A DNA stretch of 48,147 nucleotides, from NCBI GenBank assembly GCA_030145105.1, contig JAQYWF010000002.1, forward strand, positions 1 through 48,147, in the 5' to 3' direction. Both the position numbers and the translations under genes were made by a program. This document shows positions 8,065-16,306 of this stretch, piece after piece (position 1 is the stretch's first letter; each line of letters opens with the position of its first letter). Below the pieces are notes generated by a model, which made no database searches, was not told where the DNA came from, and was given only the letters and a program-made list of their open reading frames with translations. The stretch is from Desulfosarcina sp. Lineage in GTDB: Bacteria; Desulfobacterota; Desulfobacteria; Desulfobacterales; Desulfosarcinaceae.

Positions 8065-10233
8065 CTAATTCCTTGTGGTGTTGAGCTTACGTTTCAGATC
8101 CTCGGAAAGAAACAACCGGGTTTTGGGATTTTCCCAGTGGACCATGTGTTTCACATTGATCAGTTCGATCTGATCCCCCTGCCAGTCGGACAGGATGGAC
8201 ACCACCCGGGGTGAAAGGCTGGAAAGGCTGTTCAGGGAGAGTCCTTTACCCTTCCATCGGGACAGGTGAACGGCAGCCTCCGGAGACAGCTCCGTTAGGC
8301 CGTTCAACCCCAGCCAATCCCCTTCCCAAGCAGATAGATGACGGGCTGCATCCGGTGACAAGTCGCTCAACGCGTTGAGGAACAAATCTTTGCCTTTCCA
8401 TTCGGTCAGACAGTTTGCAGCTTCCGGCGATAACACGGTCAGCCTGTCTTTCTGGGAAAAATCACCATCACAGACATTTTCCCAGATCACTTCGTTGTCT
8501 GTTTCTGTGGTACGGTTAAAGTTGTCTGTTTTTACCGCTTCCCTCGGCGTGCGCATTTCGATATCCTGCCAGATGGATTCCAGCGTCCGCGGTGATGCCA
8601 GAACCGCGTCGATGTTTAACCGGGCCAGTTCGCTGCCATGCATATCTCTGATTTCATCGGTCTGCTTAATGAAACCATCGATGTCAATATCGCTGGTTTT
8701 GCCGGCCATCAAGGCCAGCAATGCTGCCTTACGGGAGAAAAACAGCAACGCTTCGCTGCTCTTAACAAGGATACTTAACGGGGTTTTCAGTTTTTGAATA
8801 TAGGTATCTCGCCGTTGAATCGCCGAAAGACCCAAACTGATATTCGGATCTGCTATCGCAGATTTAAATGAGATCTGGCCTTTACCTGCATTCTTGACCC
8901 TGTCGGCGATGCTTTGGATTTCCGTATCTATTCCGGCCTGGTAATAGGCGCGAAGTTCCCCAATCTCCGCCTGTTTTTGGATGAGTTGGCTTCGCAACCG
9001 GTCCAGGTTTTCGGCAGCCCTTTTGAGACGGGATTGGCCGGATGAGCCGTTGAGGACTTCCTCCGGCTTCTGCTCTTGAAACACCGACTGATCGACGACT
9101 ACGGTATCCCGACCACCGGTGTCCTTATCCAGAGCAACGGGCTTTGATGCGAGCATGTTTTGGGAAATCCCGTAAAAAAATCCACCCAGAGCGAGAAAAA
9201 GGATGGCGACAACTGAAGACAGGACGGCTCTCATTTTCCTGCCGGCAGCAGGTTTTCCGGCTTCACGCAGGGGTTCTGGTTTCTGCTGGTCTTTCAAGCG
9301 GGTGGGCATCGGTTGTGTTGCCGGTCGTGGGTCGACTGACGGGCTTTTCACCAGTGGATTTTCATCCGGTTCGGCGGGTTTTCCGTTTTGCCCGGCCGAT
9401 GTCGCCATCTGGGAGCGTTCCGGGTGTTTTAGGCCGCCATCGGCTTTTTGATGAGCAACGATATCATCGTCGCCCCGCTTATTTTCCGACGCTTCGACGG
9501 TTGCCTTTTCCGAACCCGAGTCATCCAAAGGGGCTTCCTGCAGAGGGGACTCATCGTCGCTTAATGCGATCTCTGTCAATATCTCTTCGACATCATGAGA
9601 TATATGATGCGATTCATCATCGCTTGTTTCTTCTGTCGGATCGATAGCAGGTGGCTCCTGATCTTCAGGTGTAGCCTCTGATTGGGGAACCGCTGACGCC
9701 GATGTTGTAGACAGGGATTCCGTTGAACCTGTGTCTCCACTTTCAATCTGGGCCATGATGCTCTCAAGCGCCTGCTGTTGATCCGGGTCCAGCCCATCAT
9801 CATTTATTAATTCATCACGTTGTGCGTTGACTGGCCCTGCATCATCGTTCGCATCGGCTTCTTTGACCACCTTTTCCTGACCGGCGGATAAATCATCAGC
9901 GGGCTTCGAATTAGACACTTCGCCCGTTTCTTTTGGCGAATCAGCGTCAGCCGGACCATCGCTCTCAATCTGGGCCATGATACTCTCAAAAGCCTTTTGT
10001 TGATCCTCGTCTAATCTCTCATCTCCGCTGTCCTCAGAATCCACAGATTCATCTTTGCAGGGATTTTTGCCGGCAAGGGTTTCGATATCTTCGTTGAGCG
10101 CCGCCGATTCTTCTTCATTTATGTTTGCTGAAGTGTCCTGGCTGATTTCTTGCGGATGATCGATTTCTGCCACACGTTTACCCATCGTCGTCGATTCGTC
10201 GTTGTTGAGTGAGGGTACTTTTGTTTTTCCCAT
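8065..10233 (-). CDS. Acidic single-pass membrane protein with duplicated motif and LRR-like repeats
   Basis: A 722-residue protein of unknown function. Residues 1-330 are very acidic and low in complexity and contain two copies of an 18-residue motif, LDEDQQKAFESIMAQIES and LDPDQQQALESIMAQIES, about 73 residues apart. A single membrane helix follows (around 335-357, VLSSVVAILFLALGGFFYG), so the acidic half should be cytoplasmic. The periplasmic part has a coiled coil (about 395-430) and ends with four repeats of about 24 residues of the pattern LSPEAA..L..W.G..L.LN.L, which look leucine-rich-repeat-like. It is the first gene of an operon with the exported protein at 7483. A scaffold or envelope-sensing role is possible; no catalytic motif is visible. 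Confidence 0.75.
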   Translation of the reverse strand: MGKTKVPSLNNDESTTMGKRVAEIDHPQEISQDTSANINEEESAALNEDIETLAGKNPCKDESVDSEDSGDERLDEDQQKAFESIMAQIESDGPADADSPKETGEVSNSKPADDLSAGQEKVVKEADANDDAGPVNAQRDELINDDGLDPDQQQALESIMAQIESGDTGSTESLSTTSASAVPQSEATPEDQEPPAIDPTEETSDDESHHISHDVEEILTEIALSDDESPLQEAPLDDSGSEKATVEASENKRGDDDIVAHQKADGGLKHPERSQMATSAGQNGKPAEPDENPLVKSPSVDPRPATQPMPTRLKDQQKPEPLREAGKPAAGRKMRAVLSSVVAILFLALGGFFYGISQNMLASKPVALDKDTGGRDTVVVDQSVFQEQKPEEVLNGSSGQSRLKRAAENLDRLRSQLIQKQAEIGELRAYYQAGIDTEIQSIADRVKNAGKGQISFKSAIADPNISLGLSAIQRRDTYIQKLKTPLSILVKSSEALLFFSRKAALLALMAGKTSDIDIDGFIKQTDEIRDMHGSELARLNIDAVLASPRTLESIWQDIEMRTPREAVKTDNFNRTTETDNEVIWENVCDGDFSQKDRLTVLSPEAANCLTEWKGKDLFLNALSDLSPDAARHLSAWEGDWLGLNGLTELSPEAAVHLSRWKGKGLSLNSLSSLSPRVVSILSDWQGDQIELINVKHMVHWENPKTRLFLSEDLKRKLNTTRN
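8149..8445 (-). repeat. Four LRR-like repeats coding for the C-terminus
   Basis: Four in-frame copies of an approximately 24-codon unit encode LSPEAANCLTEWKGK, LSPDAARHLSAWEGD, LSPEAAVHLSRWKGK and LSPRVVSILSDWQGD, each followed by a hydrophobic L-x-L-N-x-L segment. The last copy is the most diverged. This is a protein-level repeat inside the acidic membrane protein. Confidence 0.7.
9740..10014 (-). repeat. Duplicated 18-codon motif (two copies)
   Basis: The segments 9740-9793 and about 9961-10014 encode near-identical peptides (DQQ(K/Q)A(F/L)ESIMAQIES) and are also very similar in DNA, whereas the sequence between them is not. This points to a recent or selected short motif in the cytoplasmic acidic region. 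Confidence 0.7.
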
Positions 10234-10612
10234 GATGCGCCACCACTCGTTTTCGTCAAATGAATGATCAAACCCAGGAATTATCCGTGCAGGTGGGTTT
10301 GTCTGGATTTTACGCTGGATGCGTTGTGGTTCTTAAATTGCAATTAAGATATCGTCGAATGTGGAACAAACTTAAGGAATTTATCTGTTTTCCGTTACTT
10401 CAGGATACAGGTTGACCCTTAACTCGGTTTTGCTGCATATCATTTTCACATTACATTGACCTAAGCCAACATTTTCGATAAGTTCGTCACGCCAACATAA
10501 CCAAATAAATTTCTTGATCATTATGCTATCCGGGTCTATATTTCAGCCTTATATAAAGCAAAATAAAGGCCGCTGTTAAACTGGGTAGGATTGCACCGAG
10601 GAGTGAGTCACC
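10234..10612. other. Divergent intergenic region, 379 bases
   Basis: This AT-richer region separates the minus-strand membrane-protein operon from the plus-strand ketosynthase. I find no convincing gene. Two TTGACC hexamers (10412 and 10456) could be -35 elements for the ketosynthase, the second with a 17-base spacer to TAAGTT at 10479, but both -10 matches are weak. Confidence 0.5.
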
Positions 10613-11623
10613 ATGAAAAAAACCATGATCAAAGGAACCGGTCGTTATTTGCCCGCCCGCCTTGTCACCAATGACGAATTAGCCCAGTGGATGGACACAT
10701 CTAACGAGTGGATCATTCAACGAACAGGCATTGAACAGCGTTACTGGGTCCCCGAAGCGGGTGGCGTCGGCGCCTCCGACCTGGGCTTGGAAGCTTCAAA
10801 AATCGCCATGGACCGTTCCGGATGGGCTCCTGAAGAGATCGATCTGATCATTTTTGCCACCTTAAGTCCGGATCTTTTTTTCCCCGGTTCCGGTTGTCTG
10901 CTGGCCCATAAACTCGGCCTCTCATCCACACCAGCACTGGACATCCGCCAACAGTGTACCGGCTTTTTATATGGCGTGGCCACCGCTGACGCCTACATAC
11001 GCAGCAACCAGGCCAAACGTGTACTTCTGGTGGGCGCCGAGGTACACAGTACCGGGCTTGATATTTCGACCCGGGGCCGGGATGTGGCCGTTATTTTCGG
11101 AGACGGCGCTGCGGCTGTCTGCCTGGAAGGCATGGAAACGGATATAAAGGAGGGCGTGCTATCCTCGTGTTTGCATGCCGACGGCTCCCTGGCCGAAAGC
11201 CTAATGACCTTCGCGCCTGCATCGCGGGAAAATCCACGTCTCGATGAAAACATGTTGAAAGAAGGAAGACATTTTCCCACCATGGATGGCAGGAATATTT
11301 TTAAGACCGCCGTTCGGCGTCTTCCCGAGGTGGTTGGAGAGTCGCTGAAGAAAGCGGACATGCCTTTGGCAGCAGTCGATCTGTTCATCCCCCATCAGGC
11401 CAACCTGCGGATCAATCAGGCATTCGCCAAGGCCCTGGACCTCCCCGAATCAAAGGTCTATAACAACATTCAGCGTTTTGGAAACACCACGGCAGCCAGC
11501 ATTCCGTTGGCACTGGACGAGGCAGTCGAAAAAGGACTCGTTGGCGCCGGCAGCACGGTCATGTTTCTGGGGCTGGGTGCCGGTGTCACCTGGGGGGCCG
11601 TGCTTTATCGGTTTGCCGCTTAA
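10613..11623 (+). CDS. Beta-ketoacyl-ACP synthase III (FabH-family) condensing enzyme
   Basis: A 336-residue thiolase-fold condensing enzyme of the KAS III family, which condenses an acyl-CoA with malonyl-ACP. The active-site Cys is in DIRQQCTGF, the His in IPHQANLRIN and the Asn in FGNTTAASIP, giving the complete Cys-His-Asn triad. The segment FFPGSGCLLAHKLGL is also FabH-like. ATG 10613 follows GAGGAG at 10599-10604. Unlike standard fabH it is not beside plsX, fabD or rpmF but alone. It could be a housekeeping initiating enzyme, a specialised ketosynthase, or conceivably the OleA-like partner of the oleBCD genes 24 kb downstream. The cysteine context looks like FabH rather than OleA, so I favour the first two. 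Confidence 0.85.
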   Translation: MKKTMIKGTGRYLPARLVTNDELAQWMDTSNEWIIQRTGIEQRYWVPEAGGVGASDLGLEASKIAMDRSGWAPEEIDLIIFATLSPDLFFPGSGCLLAHKLGLSSTPALDIRQQCTGFLYGVATADAYIRSNQAKRVLLVGAEVHSTGLDISTRGRDVAVIFGDGAAAVCLEGMETDIKEGVLSSCLHADGSLAESLMTFAPASRENPRLDENMLKEGRHFPTMDGRNIFKTAVRRLPEVVGESLKKADMPLAAVDLFIPHQANLRINQAFAKALDLPESKVYNNIQRFGNTTAASIPLALDEAVEKGLVGAGSTVMFLGLGAGVTWGAVLYRFAA

Positions 11624-11765
11624 TAGCCGCAAGTCCGGTGATCGGTAGTCGAAAAATAATGTTGAACCGACATGGTATGTGCTTAAATGGTTGGTTGGTA
11701 ACGACGCCGATACGTTGAATAACTGGTGGAGGGATGAGGGGGGCAAAGGCGATGCGGAGGCCCTT

Positions 11766-11984
11766 CTAATTGTTGTCTCTGGATTCCTGGAAGATGGCGT
11801 GGGACTCCACGGACGAATAAGACCGTGAGCAGGAAACGCTGTTGGCAAGCACCGTTCGGATCTTGTCAAGGGAAATGCAGTTGTCCATGCAGTCGGGAAA
11901 AAGATAACGGTCGACACATTCCCGGCATGGGCTTTTCACCAAGTAGCCGATATCAAAGTCAAAGCGATGTCTGTATGTATTTGC
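11766..11984 (-). CDS. Small cysteine-rich protein, possible zinc-binding
   Basis: A short minus-strand frame in an otherwise gene-free stretch encodes about 72 residues (or 83 from an in-frame ATG at 12017). Its core has CRECVDRYLFPDCMDNC, that is C-x2-C-x8-C-x3-C, and a further SCS downstream. That spacing looks like a metal-binding knuckle, and the segment before it, FDFDIGYLVKSPC, has the composition of a real protein. No good Shine-Dalgarno precedes either start, so the start is uncertain. I recognise no named family; small proteins of this look occur in Desulfobacterota, to my recollection. Confidence 0.5.
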   Translation of the reverse strand, partial: ANTYRHRFDFDIGYLVKSPCRECVDRYLFPDCMDNCISLDKIRTVLANSVSCSRSYSSVESHAIFQESRDNN

Positions 11985-12211
11985 CATGGATATCAATGAT
12001 ACGTTTTGGTAATTCATTGGCCGGCAGCGCCTTTTTTGGGCCCATTCGAACCGGGATAGGTCTCTTGATCTTTATGTCTTCATGATTAGCATAACCGGTT
12101 GACCTGCACAAGGCAAAACCCGGGATGTGATATTCTTGACACGGCCGCCGGTAGTCACCTGCGTGGCCGAAAAAGCACCCAATAAATAAAAACCTGACAG
12201 GTGGCCGACCC

Positions 12212-12904
12212 ATGAAACATGTTACGGTGATGAAATCCTTTTCTTTGCGCACCTTCTTTCAATCGCTTTTTTTTTCAACGCTCCTGTTTGGCATCATTGC
12301 TTGTTTCTATTGGCGATCCCAAGACGTGGGCACGCCGTTGAACGTGATGGAGTATGCGTGGCTGTATGTTTTTCTTATCTTTTTCGGACTTCTGCAATGG
12401 CTGTTTCAAAAGAACATCCTGGTCAAACTGACGGACCGCCAACCCGTTGCACCCCGGACCCAAAAGCCGGATTCAACGATATACCAGGAATCCGATGCGG
12501 AACGAAAGCGACGCAACAAACATGAACAACGGCTTTTTGTGCATCTTTTTTCCGTGCTCCAGCGTGAGGGACGCTTGATGGATTTTCTCCAAGAAGATCT
12601 TTCCCGTTATGAAGACGGTCAGATTGGGGCCGCCGTGCGCAGCATCCATGAGAACTGCAAGAAAGCCGTGACCCGCTACCTCTCGCCGGAACCGGTCATG
12701 AAGCATGCCGAAGGCGAGACTGTCGAGATCGCCGCCGGATTCGATCAGCATGCTGTCAAACTGGTGGGCAACGTGGTTGGCCAACCGCCCTTTTCGGGTA
12801 TTTTACGCCATCGGGGATGGCAACTGCGGTCTATTTCATTGCCCAAACTGTCAGAGGCGGAAAACCCGAACCTCATCGCTCCTGCAGAAGTTGAAATCCA
12901 GTAA
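12212..12904 (+). CDS. DUF2760 domain protein
   Basis: A 230-residue protein with two membrane helices near the N-terminus (about 14-30 and 45-65) and a cytoplasmic C-terminal domain. Its conserved parts, ALQLFSVLQREGRLMDFL-like (here LFSVLQREGRLMDFLQED), an internal QIGAAVRSIHENCKK and a C-terminal PFSGILRHRGW, fit DUF2760. Genes of this family usually lie directly upstream of an atypical Hsp70, as here (115 bases). The function is unknown. The pairing suggests a membrane anchor or client adaptor for the chaperone-like protein, which is inference. Confidence 0.8.
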   Translation: MKHVTVMKSFSLRTFFQSLFFSTLLFGIIACFYWRSQDVGTPLNVMEYAWLYVFLIFFGLLQWLFQKNILVKLTDRQPVAPRTQKPDSTIYQESDAERKRRNKHEQRLFVHLFSVLQREGRLMDFLQEDLSRYEDGQIGAAVRSIHENCKKAVTRYLSPEPVMKHAEGETVEIAAGFDQHAVKLVGNVVGQPPFSGILRHRGWQLRSISLPKLSEAENPNLIAPAEVEIQ

Positions 12905-13019
12905 TCGCTTTTAATCCAACTCCGACAAGCCACCTTCATCCACTGGCCGTCAAATCGGATCATGGTGGTTGGGTCGGTCAGACACCCATCGCCAGGGTCC
13001 ACTCTGAAGGGGGATATTC

Positions 13020-15797
13020 TTGACTTCGGAAAGTCGTTTTGTCGTCGGCATCGATCTGGGTACAACAAACAATTCGGTTGCCTATGTGGAACTGGGGAGT
13101 GTCGAGAATGACCGCCCCACTATCCAAAAATTCCCGATCCATCAGTTGATCGGCCCCGGTGAGTTCGCCCCCCATTCCGTCCTGCCGTCATTCTTATACA
13201 TTCCCGGTGAATACGACATCGCCGATCAGGACATGGCCGCCCCATGGACCATCGATCAACGAAGCCGGGATGACCGGAATTTTGTGGGCGCATTTGCCCG
13301 CGACCATGGCGGCAAGGTGCCGGCACGACTGGTCTCTTCAGCCAAAAGCTGGTTATGCAACAAAAGTGTGGATACCCGGGCCAGGATTTTGCCCTGGGGA
13401 GCCGGGGAGGAGGTATTCAAGGTTTCGCCGGTGCAGGCGTCGGCCGCCTATCTCAAACACATCCGCAAGGCGTGGAATGTGGCCATGGAGGATGATGAGG
13501 AAAGCTACCTGGAGAACCAGATGGTGGTCGTCACCATACCCGCTTCCTTTGACGAGGTGGCCAGAGACATGACCCTGGAAGCAGCCCGCATGGCAAGCCT
13601 TCCAGATGTCATTCTACTGGAAGAACCGCTGGCCGCATTTTACAGCTGGCTGATCCGGCACGAAAAAGATTGGCCTGACCATGTATCCACCAACCAATTG
13701 ATTCTGGTGTGCGACGTGGGCGGTGGCACCACGGACTTCACCCTCATCTCCCTGCGGATGGCAGACGGCAGCCCTCGATTCGAGCGTATTGCCGTTGGTG
13801 ATCATCTGATCCTGGGGGGTGACAACATGGATTTTTCCATCGCCCGCAGCGTGGCCCGTCGTTTGGGAAAATCACCGTCCAGCATGGACAGGGATGCCTG
13901 GAAGACCCTCTGCCACCAGTGCCGCAGGATCAAGGAAAATATCCTGGATGGCATTTCGGACAGCGGTAGGGTCACCCTGATAGGCGCAGGGTCAGGTCTG
14001 ATTGCCGGCACCCTGACCGCCCAGATCGACCGCCAGGAGATCGAAACGATCGTTCTGGAACAATTTTTTCCGTTATCCGGATCCAGCAGCCATACGGATT
14101 CACTGGAAGGAAACGCCTCGTGGGGACTTCCCTATGAAGCGGACACCGCCATCACTGGACACCTGAATCGTTTTCTGGACCGGCATCAGGCGGATGTAAA
14201 AGCTGCCATCGGAATCGTTGCTCCCTGCCCCGACCGGATCCTTTTCAACGGCGGATCGCTGAAGGCACAGGTGCTTCAGGATCGCATCCAAGAGGCTGTT
14301 CGCCATCGTTTTTCCCGCAAATCCGGCCCCGCGTGCCTGGACAACCGGGAGATGGACCTGGCGGTATCACTGGGTGCAGCCTATTACGGGATGGTCAAGG
14401 CAGGCATCGGTGTCCGCGTCGGCAGTGGAAGCCCACGCAGTTTTTACGTGGGCGTGGGTACTGGCGATTCGCATGACAGCAGCCATGCAAAGCAGGCTGT
14501 GTGCCTGGTGGAACGCGGACTGGAAGAGGGCAGCGCCATCACATTGCCCGACCGCGTGTTCAAGGTTCTGGCCAACCAGCCGGTAGCCATCGATCTATTC
14601 AGTTCCAGTTTCCGATCCGGTGACCATTGCGGTGATCGGGTAGACGTCGACGACAGCCTGACCGCTTTGCCGTCGTTGAATACCGTTATCCAGTTTGGCG
14701 ACAAGGGCATCCAGTCCGAGATTCCCGTTCGCCTGGAAGCAAGTTATACCGAAGTGGGCACCCTTGAGATCTGGTGTCAATCCTTGACCTCGCCTCACCG
14801 GTGGCAGCTGCGTTTTCAGCTGAGGGGATCCGTCACCTCGGAGGAGGTGGCCGAGAGGGAAGTTTTCGAGGCGTCTCGGGTCGAAAAGGCACAACAGGTC
14901 GTTCAATCGGCGTTTGCATCCGGTCGTGATAGATCACGACTGCCCCACCTGATGTCTGACCTCAGCGACGCCCTCGACTGCCCCAGGGACAGGTGGCCGC
15001 TAAGTTTGCTGCGTGATCTGGCCGATACCCTGCTCGATAGCGCGGCCGCAAGAAAGGTGTCGGCCGAGGACGAAAGCCGCTGGATGAACCTGCTTGGTTA
15101 TTGCCTCAGACCAGGCATGGGGGAAGGTTTTGATCCCCACCGCGTCAAAAAGCTTTGGAAAATTTATAAAAAAAGACCGATCCACGCCAATGCCCCACAA
15201 GTGCGCATTGAATGGTGGATCATGTGGCGACGGGTGGCCGCCGGTCTCAACCCCGGCCAGCAGCGGCAGTTTTTCCAGGACATTTCTCCTTTTCTGGTGC
15301 TGAAAAAAGGATCGCGCATTTCCCGGCAGGAATTCACCGAAATGTGGATGGCCACGGCCAACATGGAGCGCTTGCATGTCAAGGACAAAATCATCCTTGG
15401 ACGTCAGTTGATTGACCAATTTAAAGCCCGAAAGCCCCAACCTCAGCTGCTGTGGTCACTTTCCCGACTCGGCGCCCGCGATCTGCTCTATGGTTCCATC
15501 GACCGGGTTATCCCGCCGACTGAAGTTGTCGACTGGGTCGCCACGATACTATCTCTAACTTGGAAAAATAAGAAACCTGTGATTGAGATGCTTTCCCAGG
15601 TGGGCCGAAAAACTGGCGACCCCCTGCGCGATATCGCTCGGGAGACAAACGATGCAATTGTTCAATGGATTTTGTCTGCAGGTGATTTTCCAGAACCGCT
15701 GACACGCCTGACCCAACCCGCTTCACGAAAACAAAAAGAACAAAATGCCATTTTCGGTGAAGCTTTGCCTGCCGGTCTGATCCTGGAAGGTGGATGA
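13020..15797 (+). CDS. Atypical Hsp70 family protein (DUF2760 partner)
   Basis: A 925-residue protein with an Hsp70/actin-fold ATPase domain over about residues 1-480: phosphate-1 loop VVGIDLGTTNNSVAYVELG, connect-1 region EEPLAAFYSW, phosphate-2 loop CDVGGGTTDFTLI and adenosine motif FNGGSLKA. The C-terminal 440 residues are not a DnaK substrate-binding domain with EEVD-like tail but a long Trp- and Arg-rich region, matching the Hsp70 class with a DUF3731-type C-terminus. The start is a TTG at 13020, supported by AAGGGGG at 13007-13013 with six bases spacing. With the DUF2760 gene it forms a two-gene unit. It probably acts as an ATP-driven chaperone on a dedicated client; the client is unknown. 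Confidence 0.85.
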   Translation: MTSESRFVVGIDLGTTNNSVAYVELGSVENDRPTIQKFPIHQLIGPGEFAPHSVLPSFLYIPGEYDIADQDMAAPWTIDQRSRDDRNFVGAFARDHGGKVPARLVSSAKSWLCNKSVDTRARILPWGAGEEVFKVSPVQASAAYLKHIRKAWNVAMEDDEESYLENQMVVVTIPASFDEVARDMTLEAARMASLPDVILLEEPLAAFYSWLIRHEKDWPDHVSTNQLILVCDVGGGTTDFTLISLRMADGSPRFERIAVGDHLILGGDNMDFSIARSVARRLGKSPSSMDRDAWKTLCHQCRRIKENILDGISDSGRVTLIGAGSGLIAGTLTAQIDRQEIETIVLEQFFPLSGSSSHTDSLEGNASWGLPYEADTAITGHLNRFLDRHQADVKAAIGIVAPCPDRILFNGGSLKAQVLQDRIQEAVRHRFSRKSGPACLDNREMDLAVSLGAAYYGMVKAGIGVRVGSGSPRSFYVGVGTGDSHDSSHAKQAVCLVERGLEEGSAITLPDRVFKVLANQPVAIDLFSSSFRSGDHCGDRVDVDDSLTALPSLNTVIQFGDKGIQSEIPVRLEASYTEVGTLEIWCQSLTSPHRWQLRFQLRGSVTSEEVAEREVFEASRVEKAQQVVQSAFASGRDRSRLPHLMSDLSDALDCPRDRWPLSLLRDLADTLLDSAAARKVSAEDESRWMNLLGYCLRPGMGEGFDPHRVKKLWKIYKKRPIHANAPQVRIEWWIMWRRVAAGLNPGQQRQFFQDISPFLVLKKGSRISRQEFTEMWMATANMERLHVKDKIILGRQLIDQFKARKPQPQLLWSLSRLGARDLLYGSIDRVIPPTEVVDWVATILSLTWKNKKPVIEMLSQVGRKTGDPLRDIARETNDAIVQWILSAGDFPEPLTRLTQPASRKQKEQNAIFGEALPAGLILEGG

Positions 15798-16070
15798 AAA
15801 CGGACGCAAATCGACAGTCCGATATTGGCAGGCAAAGGCCTAAAAAAGTGGATTGCGCCCTGGCGCTGTTCAGGCATCCATATTCCAACCTTCGATATCT
15901 CTCGAGCAGGCAGATATATAATGCTTAGGGCTTGCTGCACCGTCACTGGACAGCTGGACATTCTACATTCCCGGTGGTAGGATGACCTCGCCTTCCCGAT
16001 CTTGATCAAAAAAGACGCATAAAATAGTGGTTCAACAGGACGTGCTTTTCCGGTCGAAAGGGGCTGACCC

Positions 16071-16295
16071 ATGACCCGTGATAAAATCAACGGCAGACGA
16101 CTGGTGGGTCTTTTTTTGCTGGGGATGCTGCTGTTCAATTTCCCTTTGCTCCATCTGTTTAACCGGCCGGTGGTGGTTTTGGGCATTCCCGTTTTATATC
16201 TTTATCTGTTCGCCGCCTGGTCGCTGATCATTTTCCTGATACTGACGATCAGCCGCTCCAAGCCGGACACACCGTTTCCGGATCATAGCGAGTAA
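16071..16295 (+). CDS. Small two-helix membrane protein upstream of sensor kinase (CbrX-like)
   Basis: A 74-residue protein with two hydrophobic helices (about 11-30 and 36-60) and a polar C-terminus. ATG 16071 follows AAAGGGG at 16057-16063. Its stop is 12 bases from the start of the symporter-kinase gene, and the next gene's Shine-Dalgarno overlaps that stop, so translation is probably coupled. Small membrane proteins of this size accompany SLC5-type transporters and the CbrA sensor kinase of Pseudomonas (CbrX); the relation here is by position and size, not by a recognised domain. Confidence 0.7.
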   Translation: MTRDKINGRRLVGLFLLGMLLFNFPLLHLFNRPVVVLGIPVLYLYLFAAWSLIIFLILTISRSKPDTPFPDHSE

Positions 16296-16306
16296 AGGAA
16301 GTTTCC

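Noticed and set aside
10613-11623. Calling this gene oleA outright
   Set aside because: The active-site surroundings match FabH-type KAS III and it lies 24 kb from oleC, so only a weak hypothesis is kept.
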